DNA of 64,000 nt from Dehalogenimonas formicexedens (lineage in GTDB: Bacteria > Chloroflexota > Dehalococcoidia > Dehalococcoidales > Dehalococcoidaceae). Below are positions 32,955 through 41,975 of this stretch, piece after piece. The notes under the pieces are model-generated. The model ran no database searches, had not been told where the DNA came from, and saw nothing but the letters and a program-made list of their open reading frames with translations. Positions within the stretch are counted from its first letter, which is position 1. Every line of letters starts with the position of its first letter. A program made the translations under genes and the position numbers. The stretch is from contig NZ_CP018258.1 of NCBI RefSeq assembly GCF_001953175.1, forward strand, positions 1,888,210 through 1,952,209, read 5' to 3'.

Positions 32955-34271
32955 TCATCCGCGAAGGACGACGTCGACGATAGAACCCATCCCATGTCCG
33001 GTTATCCGGTCATACATATCGATTATTTGTTGTTCAGTCATTGAACTAATCATGTCAGCCACGATCCGAGCAAGCTCGCTATCCGTCCTGGCAGGCAATT
33101 GAGATCTGAAAACTTCTGGGAAGGTTAGAGGATACCCTCCAACTCTACCGGTTTCCATGAAAGCATTGAAAACCGTCCTGATAATGGTCCGTTGTCCTAT
33201 CTGCTGTGTTAGAAGTGATGGGGTTTCAATCACGTAATACCAGTTCAATTGCTTTAAGACGAATATTTCTTTTGTCGTTTCTGGATTTAACTCGACGCGT
33301 CGAGGCGATGATTTCGAAGGTACCTTGACAGTGATACCCGTTCCGAGAAACCTTCCGATTAATAAGGATGTCCATGCCTTTAGAGCGGATCTCTGATCTC
33401 CGGAACCAGAATAAGGTCTTGTAAGCGGTTTGCCTAATGAAGCCACTGCAAAAACCCGTTGTATCGTCTCATCGATCTCAGATTGGGAATATGGAAGTTT
33501 TTCGCTTTTAGTCTGGAAACGCTTAACAATCCCCTCAACTAACCTTGATCTCTCCTCACCATCTAAGATTAGGGAATGCATGGGGATAAGTCTTGCTCTG
33601 TAAAAATCTTCAACATCGTGAACTGAGTATGCGATGTCATCCGAGAAGTCCATGATTTCCGCTTCGATCGAACGTTCGTGGTCACCCGCTGGCAGGAGTG
33701 CTCTTGCAAAATCGAAGTCTTTTGTTTCAGTTGTGTAAGCCCCCCATTTATTTTGGCCAGGATCACCGAGATCCCTGATAGGATACTTTAATATTGCAGC
33801 TAGTGTCGCACGAGTTAAGTTTAGTCCAGGACAGTTGTCATGGCGGAATTCAAGCTTGGTGACAATCCGAAAGGATTGGGCGTTTCCATCAAAACTGTCG
33901 ACGTTGCAATGATTCTTGAGAAGGGTTCGTAATTCTAATTCTGCTAAGTGCCCGAACGGTGGATGACCGAGGTCATGGGCTAGAGCGGCCGCCTCAGCAA
34001 CATCAGGGTCAAGATCACCTGCTTGTTTAAGTATTTCGGGCGAAGTCTGTCTTTTAAGATGCTGGGCGAGCCGGAGGCTTATCTGAGCAACTTCATAGGT
34101 GTGGGTGAGTCTATTGTGGTAAATATGACCTTCGACGGCCGATGCAACTTGGGACACCCCACCTAATCGACGGAGAGCGGGCGAGTATAAAATTCGGTCT
34201 CTATCACGCTCGCCTGGTCGCCTTTGATCGGCATGGATCCCTTTTGGAGGATGCAGTCTGTCGTCTCGCAT
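32955..34271 (-). CDS. HD-domain dNTP triphosphohydrolase (dGTPase-like)
   Basis: The 438-residue protein has the dGTPase family signature: RDRDRILYSPALRRLGGVSQV, then HNRLTHTYEVAQI with the first metal His, AALAHDLGHPPFGHLAE with the HD pair, and MDFSDDIAYSVHDVEDFY with the last Asp. Family members hydrolyse dNTPs to deoxynucleosides and triphosphate, and several act in phage defence by draining dNTP pools. The location in a defence-rich region fits such a role. The start at 34271 gives the canonical N-terminus. The upstream small HTH gene is on the same strand. Confidence 0.9.
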   Translation of the reverse strand: MRDDRLHPPKGIHADQRRPGERDRDRILYSPALRRLGGVSQVASAVEGHIYHNRLTHTYEVAQISLRLAQHLKRQTSPEILKQAGDLDPDVAEAAALAHDLGHPPFGHLAELELRTLLKNHCNVDSFDGNAQSFRIVTKLEFRHDNCPGLNLTRATLAAILKYPIRDLGDPGQNKWGAYTTETKDFDFARALLPAGDHERSIEAEIMDFSDDIAYSVHDVEDFYRARLIPMHSLILDGEERSRLVEGIVKRFQTKSEKLPYSQSEIDETIQRVFAVASLGKPLTRPYSGSGDQRSALKAWTSLLIGRFLGTGITVKVPSKSSPRRVELNPETTKEIFVLKQLNWYYVIETPSLLTQQIGQRTIIRTVFNAFMETGRVGGYPLTFPEVFRSQLPARTDSELARIVADMISSMTEQQIIDMYDRITGHGMGSIVDVVLRG

Positions 34272-34304
34272 CAGCCGTTATTGTCCAACGCGGTGCGCCA
34301 GTAG

Positions 34305-34505
34305 CTAATGCCCAGAAGCTAAAATTAGACGCATACGTCCATCGAGGGTAATCTCGCCTTCGTCAAGAAGGCGCCAAGTGACGGCACGCACGTTCGAGTC
34401 AGAAACGCCCCGTTCGACAAGCTGATTTACAAGCTGGTTTGGGGATAGTGCGGGAGTTTCTTTTAGGGTTGCTTTGACCTGTTTTTCGATTTCTCGTACG
34501 GTCAT
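34305..34505 (-). CDS. Small winged-helix protein
   Basis: The 66-residue protein MTVREIEKQVKATLKETPAL, SPNQLVNQLVERGVSDSNVR, AVTWRLLDEGEITLDGRMRL forms a single winged helix. The ATG at 34505 with GGGAGAG upstream is chosen; a longer reading from 34544 would begin at the -10 element itself and cannot be transcribed. It lies 33 bases ahead of the dNTPase on the same strand and its promoter is flanked by identical palindromes, which suggests that it represses itself and the dNTPase. Confidence 0.72.
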   Translation of the reverse strand: MTVREIEKQVKATLKETPALSPNQLVNQLVERGVSDSNVRAVTWRLLDEGEITLDGRMRLILASGH

Positions 34506-34536
34506 ATCTCTCCCTACATGGAATTGGTGTGTGTTC

Positions 34537-34573
34537 GTGTACACATTATAAGGTGTACACGTGATAGTTACAA
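34537..34573 (-). promoter_or_regulatory. Promoter flanked by twin GTGTACAC palindromes
   Basis: On the minus strand there is TTGTAA (34568-34573), a 17-base spacer and TATAAT (34545-34550). Perfect 8-base palindromes GTGTACAC lie at 34553-34560 (in the spacer) and at 34537-34544 (directly after the -10), 16 bases apart. A dimeric repressor at either would block RNA polymerase. The following winged-helix gene is the likely source. Confidence 0.78.
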
Positions 34574-34619
34574 CAACTGATTTGAGTACATATCTGAGAG
34601 CCGATCGTGCTTAGATGTT

Positions 34620-34799
34620 TTACACCGTCAAAAAGCTCATCGAACCGTTATGCCGCGCCCGCCTCCTGTAACCCCGCGCCATATGATTGAAAGTATCTAA
34701 GCTGAACTCGATGTTAGAATGCCCTAGCTCTCTCAGACGATCTTGGGTGGCTCCTAACTTCAGCATTATTGATGCATGGCTGTGGCAAGCGTCATAAGG
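34620..34799 (-). pseudogene. Tyrosine recombinase C-terminal remnant
   Basis: The minus-strand frame reads DACHSHASIMLKLGATQDRL, then RELGHSNIEFSLDTFNHMAR, and stops at 34620. It corresponds to box II and the tyrosine region of phage-type integrases (DLRHTHASLML..., LGHSSIxxTLDTYxH). The catalytic Arg of the LRH motif is Cys and the nucleophilic Tyr is Phe, and the frame is closed upstream. This is a dead integrase and a boundary marker for the accessory region. Confidence 0.8.
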
Positions 34800-34897
34800 T
34801 CATAGATTTTTTCATTGGAGTGACAATTACGTCCGCGATCATAAACGTGATTGGCTCACCTTGATGGCCTAGCAGGAAAGGCCCGGACCAACACGCA

Positions 34898-35034
34898 ACT
34901 CGAAGTCCTGTCCGTTCTGCCCATTGATACCTCCTACTCCACCTGTGGCGACTCGAACTATCGGGTTAAAGGCTAAGGCCAAAAACCACTTCGAAGTCAT
35001 GGCCGGTTCTACCTATTGATACTCCGGCTCCACC
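34898..35034. repeat. Two imperfect ~47-base direct repeats
   Basis: Segments 34898-34943 and 34988-35034 share CGAAGTC, a CCG-TTCT-CC block, ATTGATAC and CTCCACC with scattered differences. The second ends CGGCTCCACCA, like the 3' end of a tRNA or tmRNA. They lie beside the integrase remnant, so decayed attachment sites are possible. The gap 34800-35154 has no gene. Confidence 0.45.
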
Positions 35035-35154
35035 ATTCTCCCTGCTTTCTTTATCTACAATTTTGACCTCAACCCCGCTTTATGATCCGACGGCAGCGAG
35101 AGGTTTGCCTACGGCCGGTACCTTTTTTCTTGGAATTTCGTTTAAGATAATGAT

Positions 35155-35664
35155 GTGAAATTCAGACGGATTCTGGGCTTAATATTATCGCTGGCAATGA
35201 TTCCGGGTTTAATCGCCTCCGGTTGCACCGGTCAAAAGGGAGAAGGCTTCGCTATCTATCTGACCGTCCGGGAGAACCCCGGCGTATGGCAGCCATCGGA
35301 ATCGCCCGATATCCAAGACACGCCGGTTATAAGCCTGTCCGACATTCAAGCTTACGACAGAAACCACCACTGGTTGACGCTCACCAGCGCCGCCATCGAA
35401 AGGTTAGCGCAACTCGAAGTGCCCGTCGGCGGCCGGGAGTTTGCGGTTTGCGTGGACAGGGAAGTAATCTACACCGGGGCGTTTTGGTCGCCGGTATCCT
35501 CGCTTTCATACAACGGACCGGTGATTGTACAACCGGCAAAAGGTCAGGATTCGAGGGTATTGACCATCGAACTCGGCTATCCCTCCAGCGCCTACGTCAC
35601 AGCCTCGGATCCGAGATCGGACCCGAGGATACTGGCCGGGTTGGCAGGGCGGCTGGTCGGGTAG
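35155..35664 (+). CDS. Predicted lipoprotein of unknown function
   Basis: The 169-residue protein has a lipoprotein signal, MKFRRILGLILSLAMIPGLI with a lipobox ASGC (Cys24), followed by a soluble domain (FAIYLTVRENPGVWQP ... VCVDREVIYTGAFWSPVSS). The GTG start follows an AT-rich stretch without a clear Shine-Dalgarno site. Extracellular anchoring on the single membrane is expected. No family is recognised. Confidence 0.75.
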   Translation: MKFRRILGLILSLAMIPGLIASGCTGQKGEGFAIYLTVRENPGVWQPSESPDIQDTPVISLSDIQAYDRNHHWLTLTSAAIERLAQLEVPVGGREFAVCVDREVIYTGAFWSPVSSLSYNGPVIVQPAKGQDSRVLTIELGYPSSAYVTASDPRSDPRILAGLAGRLVG

Positions 35665-35744
35665 CTCTCCCGGTTCCGCTGCTTCTGCCCGGAAGGGCTT
35701 CGTGATAGAATGAGACATTTCTGGGCTTCACCGGAGTTGTCTCT

Positions 35745-37442
35745 TTGGAAAACCTTGGCCTCGGATTTGAACTCATCATCGTGCTGGTGGCCGCGGTAGC
35801 CGGAGGCATCCTGGCCCACCGCCTGAAACTGCCGGTCCTGCTTGGATATTTGGTTGCCGGCATCCTGGTAAGTCCCCACGGCCTGGGATTGGTCCAGGAC
35901 ACCGACGCCATCAAGAACCTGGCCAGCCTGGGCGTTATCCTGCTTCTTTTCACCCTGGGACTCGAGTTTTCCCTCGACGAACTGAGGCGCATCGGTCGGG
36001 TGGCGGTTCTGGGGGGCATCGCCCAGATATTATTGACCGCCGCTGCAGGTGTCATCCTGGGTAAAGTCCTGGGCTGGGCCACACCCGAGGCGATTTTCTT
36101 CGGATTTCTCATCTCCCTGTCGTCGACCCTGATAGTTTTGAAATTGCTGCTCGAACGGGGTGAGCTGGATACCGTCCACGGGAGAGTCATGACCGGAATC
36201 CTCCTCATGCAGGACCTTTCGCTCGTGCCGCTGATGATCATCCTGCCCACCCTGGGCAAGTCAGGCTCAGAAATCGCCCCGGCGCTTCTCGACGCCGGAG
36301 CCAAGGCGGTCGGGTTCGTCGTGGTCATGGCCGGCCTGGGATTGTTTTTGTTGCCCAAGGTCCTCGACAAAGTGGCTCAAGCCCGGTCGCGCGAGCTGTT
36401 CCTCATCACGGTGGTATCGTTGTCCCTGGCAGCGGCGATCACCGCCCAATTCTTCGGCGTGTCCGCCGCCGTCGGGGCTTTCATCGCGGGCTTGCTTATC
36501 GGCCGATCGATCTTCGCCCGCCAGGCCCTGGCCGATATCGTTCCCTTCCGGGATGCCTTCGGGGCGCTGTTCTTTGTCTCGCTGGGCACCCTGGCTGACC
36601 TGTCGTTCATCACCAATAATCCCGGGCTGGTCATCGGCGTGGTCGCCTTTATAATCGTGGTGAAATTCATCATCTGCGGCGGCGTACCGCTGGTTTTCGG
36701 CTACAACATCCGCACCGCCATTTTCACTGGGTTCGGTTTAACTCAGATAGGCGAATTCAGTTTCGTTTTAGCCGGCGTCGGCGTCACCGCCGGCATATTG
36801 AGCAACTCAACTTACGCGCTGACCCTGGGCGCGGCCATTACCACCATGATTCTGACTCCATTTGCCTTGAGCCTGGCCAATTTTTCATACCGCCAACTGG
36901 AACGTTTCCCGGTAGGCCAGAGATTAATCAGCTCACGAGCCGCTTCGGATCGGAAGCACGTTGTCCAACCTCTTTCGGGCCATGCCGTTATCTGCGGCGG
37001 CGGCCGGTCTTCGGAATCATTGATCAAGGTCCTCGCGCGGCGTAACATCTCTCACCTCATCATCGATCTGGATCCCCAGGTGATTACAAAGTTCCGGAAA
37101 ATGGGTATCCCATGTATCTATGGAGACGCCTCCAATCCGGAGATCCTCGACCGGGCCAGCCTTGAAAAGGCCAAGCTTCTTATCTGCACTTTCCCGAGCT
37201 TTCTCGATGTCGAATTGACGGTGAAAAATGCCCGAAAAGTCAATCCCAAGTTGGATATCGTCGCCAGGGTGGAGAGGGACCGCGACGCCAACGCTCTGCT
37301 TAACATCGGGGTCAACGAACTCGTGAAACCCGAGTTCGAGTCCAGCCTGGAAATTACCCGCCATTGCTTGCACCGCTACGGCCTGACAGCGACGGAGATC
37401 CAGTACCTGTTGAACAGCCTGCGTCAGGGGACGATGAGTTGA
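35745..37442 (+). CDS. CPA2-type K+/H+ antiporter with TrkA-N domain (KefB-like)
   Basis: The 565-residue protein has about 12-13 membrane segments in residues 1-385: LGYLVAGILVSPHGLGL, LFTLGLEFSLDELRRIG and the LMQDLSLVPLMIIL motif with its conserved Asp. A cytoplasmic Rossmann RCK/TrkA-N domain follows (about 400-520: GHAVICGGGRSSESLI, IDLDPQVI, YGDASNPEIL). It would exchange cations for protons under control of nucleotide binding to the RCK part. The nucleotide loop GGGRSSE departs from GxGxxG. TTG at 35745 is the start. No partner KefG/F-like flavoprotein is next to it. Confidence 0.93.
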   Translation: MENLGLGFELIIVLVAAVAGGILAHRLKLPVLLGYLVAGILVSPHGLGLVQDTDAIKNLASLGVILLLFTLGLEFSLDELRRIGRVAVLGGIAQILLTAAAGVILGKVLGWATPEAIFFGFLISLSSTLIVLKLLLERGELDTVHGRVMTGILLMQDLSLVPLMIILPTLGKSGSEIAPALLDAGAKAVGFVVVMAGLGLFLLPKVLDKVAQARSRELFLITVVSLSLAAAITAQFFGVSAAVGAFIAGLLIGRSIFARQALADIVPFRDAFGALFFVSLGTLADLSFITNNPGLVIGVVAFIIVVKFIICGGVPLVFGYNIRTAIFTGFGLTQIGEFSFVLAGVGVTAGILSNSTYALTLGAAITTMILTPFALSLANFSYRQLERFPVGQRLISSRAASDRKHVVQPLSGHAVICGGGRSSESLIKVLARRNISHLIIDLDPQVITKFRKMGIPCIYGDASNPEILDRASLEKAKLLICTFPSFLDVELTVKNARKVNPKLDIVARVERDRDANALLNIGVNELVKPEFESSLEITRHCLHRYGLTATEIQYLLNSLRQGTMS

Positions 37443-37573
37443 ACTTCTGGCTCTCTTGATCCTTGAGCCCGCGTCGATCACCATCTTTAAAGCACCCGGT
37501 TTCTGCGGTGGTCGCTGTGAGTTGTTAAGGTTCCAATGTAACATATATTTGGAGAAACATTAGGAGACCAGGG

Positions 37574-38704
37574 ATGACAACGCGCTGGAAAGTAGCTCTC
37601 GGAAGCCTTCTTTCGATAATACTCCTGTCCGCCTCTTTTGGTTTGGGATACATCACCGCGGCTTTTGCCCCTCCCGGGGACACCTATCTTAACCGGGTGG
37701 TCGAAGCGTGGGATACCATCACCAGTAATTACGTAGACCAGGCCAAGGTGGACGAGAACGCGCTGGCCGAAGCCGCCATAAGGGGAATGATGGGGTTTAT
37801 CGATGACCCCTATTCCGCTTACCTCGATGCCGAAGGGTTTATTTCGTTACAGCAGAATTTCGAGGGTTCATATGTGGGCATCGGCGCCGAGATGGCGGTC
37901 CGTGACGGCGCGGTGATCGTATTGACCGTGTATCCCGGTTCGCCGGCTGCCCGGGCGGGAATTATGCCGGGTGACCACATAGTGACCGTGGACGGAACAT
38001 CAACTGAAGGAATGACGATAGCTGAATTGGCTCCCCTGGTCAGGGGCGATGCCGGCACCTCGGTGACCCTCGGAATCGAAAGGGACGGCGCCAGTCTGTT
38101 GTTTACCATGGCGCGCGAAAAAATCACCCCGCCTTCGGTCACGATGGAGATGGAAGGCACGATCGCTTATATCCAGATCTCAAGTTTCACCGAACACGCC
38201 GATGAAGACATGCTCCCCATCCTTCAGCAAATAGCCGCCAACGGCGCCACCGGCATCATTCTGGACCTGCGGGGCAACCCGGGAGGCCTGGTGACCACTG
38301 TGATCAATATCGCCAGCTATTTCATCACCGACGGCGTGGTTTTGACGATACGCGACCGCGACGGCAAAACGACAACCTACGATGTGATCAAGCAGCCGAC
38401 TACCACGAATCTGCCGATGGTCGTGCTGGTCGACGGGTATTCGGCGTCAGGTTCAGAGGTTCTTTCGGGGGCTTTGCAGGACCACCATCGGGCGGTCATC
38501 GCCGGAGCGCAAACGTTTGGGAAAGGCAGCGTCGACCAGTTATTCGAACTTCCCGGAGGGACTGGCATCTACCTGACTATCGCCCGCTGGCTGACACCCA
38601 ATGGGAACCTGATCGAGGGCCAGGGGATCACCCCGGACTTTCCTTCGGACCTCACCGGGAATGATCTGCTCAACTGGGGAATAGGGTATCTCAAGGGAAC
38701 TTAA
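37574..38704 (+). CDS. S41-family C-terminal processing protease (Ctp)
   Basis: The 376-residue protein has an N-terminal signal anchor (WKVALGSLLSIILLSASFGL). A PDZ domain follows (about 95-165, YVGIGAEMAVRDGAVIV ... GIMPGDHIVTVDG). The S41 protease core has the GYSASGSEVLSG motif (about 288-299) and Lys317 in FGKGSVDQ. It trims or degrades proteins at the outer face of the membrane. The catalytic Ser/Lys pair is intact. GGAG precedes the ATG. Confidence 0.94.
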   Translation: MTTRWKVALGSLLSIILLSASFGLGYITAAFAPPGDTYLNRVVEAWDTITSNYVDQAKVDENALAEAAIRGMMGFIDDPYSAYLDAEGFISLQQNFEGSYVGIGAEMAVRDGAVIVLTVYPGSPAARAGIMPGDHIVTVDGTSTEGMTIAELAPLVRGDAGTSVTLGIERDGASLLFTMAREKITPPSVTMEMEGTIAYIQISSFTEHADEDMLPILQQIAANGATGIILDLRGNPGGLVTTVINIASYFITDGVVLTIRDRDGKTTTYDVIKQPTTTNLPMVVLVDGYSASGSEVLSGALQDHHRAVIAGAQTFGKGSVDQLFELPGGTGIYLTIARWLTPNGNLIEGQGITPDFPSDLTGNDLLNWGIGYLKGT

Positions 38705-38736
38705 ACGGGCATTGACCCGTATTGATATTTTCCAGC

Positions 38737-38961
38737 TTAATTGGCGGCGGCGTTTTCCAAAACGGTGTTGACCAAGGCCGCGGTAGTGTCCAGGCTGTCA
38801 AGGTCAAGAGCTAAACCGAGCGCCCGAAGTTCAGGGTATCCCAGACCCATAAACCTTTTTTTGGCAGCCGACCGGCACATCTCGTCATATAGATCCGGCC
38901 AATGATTCCCGGCGCGATTGGCGCACGACAGGATGAATTCGTGGAGGTGGGGGTGGCTCAT
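38737..38961 (-). CDS. Small hypothetical protein
   Basis: The protein of about 74 residues begins MSHPHLHEFILSCANRAGNHWPDLYDEMCRSAAKKRF and ends with an acidic Leu-rich helix. TATAAT lies about 12 bases before this ATG, so the mRNA would be almost leaderless; starting further upstream (38991) would place the promoter inside the gene. The family is not recognised. Confidence 0.6.
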   Translation of the reverse strand: MSHPHLHEFILSCANRAGNHWPDLYDEMCRSAAKKRFMGLGYPELRALGLALDLDSLDTTAALVNTVLENAAAN

Positions 38962-39196
38962 AACGGCGCGTATTATAACCGACCCCGCCAATACCGATTC
39001 AAGGCTATTCTGGGCGGTTTAGCGGCAACGGCGCAACCGTGTCACGGCTGATGTGCAGTGTACCACGCAAGATTGCCTGATATTTTTGCTACTACCACTC
39101 TGTGACAGGCTGGACAATTCACCTGGCGGCGGTTGTATTGCCACATTGTCGAGGCTGTATTGACGATGGCAAAGGGGCATAAAAATCAGAAAGAAG

Positions 39197-39568
39197 TGCC
39201 AAGCAGAGCTGTAAGCCGAGTTCTGTATCCCGATATTCTCGGGACGGCAGCCATCTATCTAGTCCAGCCGTTACCGGCAGGCTCATGCGGCCAACCCGGG
39301 GACAGCGCGGACACGCCTTTTTGTCCCCCTATTTGGCCTTGCTCCGGGTGGGGTTTTCACGGCCAGCCGGTCTCCCGGCTGCCGGTGAGCTCTTAACTCG
39401 CCATTTCACCCTTACCCGCATCCCGACGAGTCGGGACCGCTGGCGGTGTGTTTCTGTTGCACTTTCCGTAGGGTCGCCCCTCCCGGGTGTTACCCGGCAC
39501 CCCGTCCGACGGAGCTCGGACTTTCCTCTCCGATAAAACCGGAGCGACTGCCCGCTCTGCTTGGCAAG
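39197..39568 (-). ncRNA. rnpB: RNase P RNA, bacterial type A
   Basis: On the minus strand the RNA begins GCCAAGCAGAGC (P1) and carries the signature GAGAGGAAAGTCCGAGCTCC, the GGGTGAAA...GTAAGAGC core and the 3' ACAGAACTCGGCTTA, ending with the P1 complement GCTCTGCTTGGC. A -10 TATAAT at 39576-39581 places the 5' end near 39568. The RNA is the catalytic part of RNase P, which removes 5' leaders from tRNA precursors. The P1 ends define the boundaries within a few bases. Confidence 0.96.
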
Positions 39569-39614
39569 CTACTCTATTATAAACGGGTTATTATGTCAAT
39601 TGAGCCGAGGGGCG

Positions 39615-39839
39615 TTACTCAACCTTGATCCGGGTTTTTTCTTCTTCCGGGGCGGCGGCGGCTTCTGTCTTGTTGATGGCTTCATCCAGCAGGCTGCGCA
39701 GCGCCATGAGCATCTCCTTCTTGGCACCGATCAGGTGTTGGGCGGTTTCGCCCTTCATCATCTTGAGATTCGGCGGACGCAGGCGAATGACGACTTCTTC
39801 TCCAGGTTGGAATGAGATCTCGAACATGCTGTCGTTCAT
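39615..39839 (-). CDS. Small protein coupled to ArsA-type ATPase
   Basis: The 74-residue protein has a beta-rich start (MFEISFQPGEEVVIRLRPP), a helix (GAKKEMLMALRSLLDEAINK) and a charged tail. Its ATG overlaps the stop of the ATPase gene (ATGA), so the two are co-translated and probably work together. The family is unknown. Confidence 0.72.
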   Translation of the reverse strand: MNDSMFEISFQPGEEVVIRLRPPNLKMMKGETAQHLIGAKKEMLMALRSLLDEAINKTEAAAAPEEEKTRIKVE

Positions 39840-41056
39840 GGTTTTCCTCCAAGATGTTTTTGTTTTTTACCCTTGATCTCTTCAGGCGTTGCTTCCTGCA
39901 GGAAATGGATTCGGAGTACATGCCCATCCATTTTAGCTTCGGAAACCTTGAGGTTGATCAAGACGTGAGGCAGTGTGACCGTGCGCCGGTAAGAACCGAC
40001 CTTTACATTCAATTCATCCCGGCTATGGATCAAAGACACCTGCTCCTTGCTGGCAAAAGGCAGTTCAAGGTTAAGAACGTATCCGTCTTCGACTTTGTCG
40101 ATCGTTTGGACATGCCCTTTGTAATAGAACCTGGTTGGGTCGGTTTCGCCAAAGACCGCGGCAGCCATGCGGCGGAGCATGTCTACCCCCACTACCTCCT
40201 GGTCTAATAGCGGCATGTTCAGAATCGGCAGCGGCGAGAACGCCTCGTCGATGTATTCGATATATTTCCGCTGGCTCTCCTTCCAACCGCTGAAGTAATC
40301 GTCGGTGACGGACTGCGGCAGGATACGGTTAACGATGACTGAGTCTGTGGAATAACCGAACAGGTTCAGGTAGGTCAAGGTGCGCTGAGCCTCCTTGATG
40401 ACCATCTTTTCCGGGTTGACCACGAGCCTTATCGAAGTTTGTTCCCCGTCGAGGAGCAGCTTATGGACGTCCTCAAGCTCTGCGTATAGTTCAACCACGG
40501 CATCCATGACCGAATTCGACGGCAACGGAATATCTGAAAGGGCGCCGACAACCGGCCGGACAACAGCGGCCACTTTGCGCTGCAACGGGAATAAGCGGTT
40601 CATCCACCAGTGAAGCATGTCCGGAAACGACAGCAACCGCAGGGTTTCCCCAGTGGGAGCGGAATCGACGATTACCACGTCGTAGGCGCCTTCCCGGCGG
40701 TAGCGCTCGATGTATAACAGATTAGCCAGTTCCTCCATCCCGGGCAGAACGGCGACTTCATCAGCTACGATGCTGTTCATCCCACGCCAGGCCATCAGGG
40801 CGGATATATAGCGCTGGATAACGCCCCAATAGGTTTCCAGCGTCTTATAAATCTCGGTCTCCTGGCCCCAGAGGTTCGGGATGACCTCGCGGGGTTCGTT
40901 TGCCAGTTCGACATCCAAGGAGTCCGCCAGGCTGTGGGCGATATCGGTCGAAAGGACCAGGGTCCGTTTTCCCATGTCGGCGGAGCGGACGGCGGTAGCC
41001 GCCGCGAGAGAGGTCTTGCCCACGCCTCCTTTGCCGGTGAAGAGGATGACCCTCAT
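39836..41056 (-). CDS. ArsA/Get3-family ATPase
   Basis: The 406-residue protein has a deviant Walker A FTGKGGVGKTSLAAATA near the N-terminus, STDIAHSLADSLDV (A-loop/switch I) and VDSAPTGETLRLLSFPD (switch II with the family's DxAPTGxTLR). The C-terminal region carries a small beta domain (GYVLNLELPFASKEQVSL ... RRTVTLPHVL) like HSP20-type folds seen in some bacterial ArsA homologues. Family members are arsenite-pump ATPases or tail-anchored protein chaperones. No ars genes are nearby, so the chaperone-like role is favoured. Confidence 0.9.
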   Translation of the reverse strand: MRVILFTGKGGVGKTSLAAATAVRSADMGKRTLVLSTDIAHSLADSLDVELANEPREVIPNLWGQETEIYKTLETYWGVIQRYISALMAWRGMNSIVADEVAVLPGMEELANLLYIERYRREGAYDVVIVDSAPTGETLRLLSFPDMLHWWMNRLFPLQRKVAAVVRPVVGALSDIPLPSNSVMDAVVELYAELEDVHKLLLDGEQTSIRLVVNPEKMVIKEAQRTLTYLNLFGYSTDSVIVNRILPQSVTDDYFSGWKESQRKYIEYIDEAFSPLPILNMPLLDQEVVGVDMLRRMAAAVFGETDPTRFYYKGHVQTIDKVEDGYVLNLELPFASKEQVSLIHSRDELNVKVGSYRRTVTLPHVLINLKVSEAKMDGHVLRIHFLQEATPEEIKGKKQKHLGGKP

Positions 41057-41126
41057 CGATAGCCCTCCGATTGACTTTAGAATGCTAAGCTCAGTATAAT
41101 TGACACTTGCCTGTAATCAAAACCGC

Positions 41127-41212
41127 GCCGAAGTGGCGGAACGGCAGACGCGCTACGTTCAGGGCGTAGTGTCCGTAAGGGCATGAGAGTTCAAATCTCT
41201 CCTTCGGCACCA
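41127..41212 (+). tRNA. tRNA-Leu (CAG)
   Basis: The acceptor GCCGAAG pairs with CTTCGGC. The anticodon stem CTACG/CGTAG encloses loop TTCAGGG with anticodon CAG. There is a long variable arm as in type II tRNAs, the T-arm loop TTCAAAT, and CCA is encoded. Confidence 0.96.
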
Positions 41213-41231
41213 ATCGTTCAGGTTTTCACGG

Positions 41232-41308
41232 GCGCTTGTAGCTCAGTTGGATAGAGCGCGGCCCTGCGAAGGCCGAGGTCGTGGGTTCGAGCCCCGCCAA
41301 GCGCGCCA
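41232..41308 (+). tRNA. tRNA-Arg (GCG)
   Basis: The acceptor GCGCTTG pairs with CAAGCGC. The anticodon stem CGGCC/GGCCG encloses CTGCGAA, giving anticodon GCG (codon CGC). The T-arm is GTGGG-TTCGAGC-CCCGC and CCA is encoded. G34 is unusual, because most bacteria read CGN with an ACG tRNA that is deaminated to ICG. Confidence 0.95.
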
Positions 41309-41975
41309 CCTTGATTCCTCTTTCGAACTTCATCGATATTCCCGCCGGGGCATTGTGTCTCACCATTATGTGTTTTTAAGACGCCAAAACGGCTGAAACG
41401 ACTCATTTCGTCTTCTTGAACCTTGCCCCCATAACCCTTTCCCGCGAGGCCGCGGACGAGAGGATTAAATCCAGAGGTTTCAAAGCTCGTAACCCGATCG
41501 CCTAAACCTCCAAACTTGGGCATCGTTCTCGGGAACGGTATGGACTAAGCCAGGACCGCGGAGTTTTTCCACCCTCACCGCATTCACTTAGCCAATGCAG
41601 GCTCTAACCCTCGCCTCCTTCGACAGGCTCAGGACAGGCCATCGTCAGCGCGTGAGAGGATGAACACCGAGATTCTTCACTGCGTTAAGAATGACAAAGT
41701 GGAAAGTCGTGAGTGCTATTATAGAACGTATGTGCACTGTCAACCGTCCCGTGTCGTTTTTGGTACGATATTTTATTATGTTCAGCGGTGAATCAATATG
41801 AACCGGCCTGCAGGATGGTTAACAAATCCTCCCAATCCTCTTTTTTCCATGGAAGAACAATAGCTTGAAGCTGTTTCATTGTCAGTGCATATAGTTTTTG
41901 CTAATATTGACTAGTCGCGGGTGAACATAATTAACCGGCGGATTTTTTGATGATAACTTCTTTTGGGAGATCTTC
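41309..41975. other. Long intergenic region with repeat-like segments
   Basis: No supported gene is present. The stretch CCTTCGACAGGCTCAGGAC (about 41619-41637) and the following GATTCTTCACTGCG...AATGACA phrase belong to a dispersed intergenic type seen in many environmental genomes. The rest is AT-rich and non-coding. A minus-strand frame across the tRNA-Arg is a typical false ORF. Confidence 0.55.

Noticed and set aside
34305-34544. Longer start for the small winged-helix protein
   Set aside because: The upstream codons overlap the -10 element and the second palindrome, so they cannot be in the mRNA.
39133-39628. Plus-strand frames across rnpB
   Set aside because: They are antisense to RNase P RNA and have no coding features.
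41218-41523. Minus-strand frame of 101 codons across tRNA-Arg
   Set aside because: It lies antisense to a clear tRNA, and its GGARTHDLGLRR-type sequence is a well-known false protein generated by tRNA complements.
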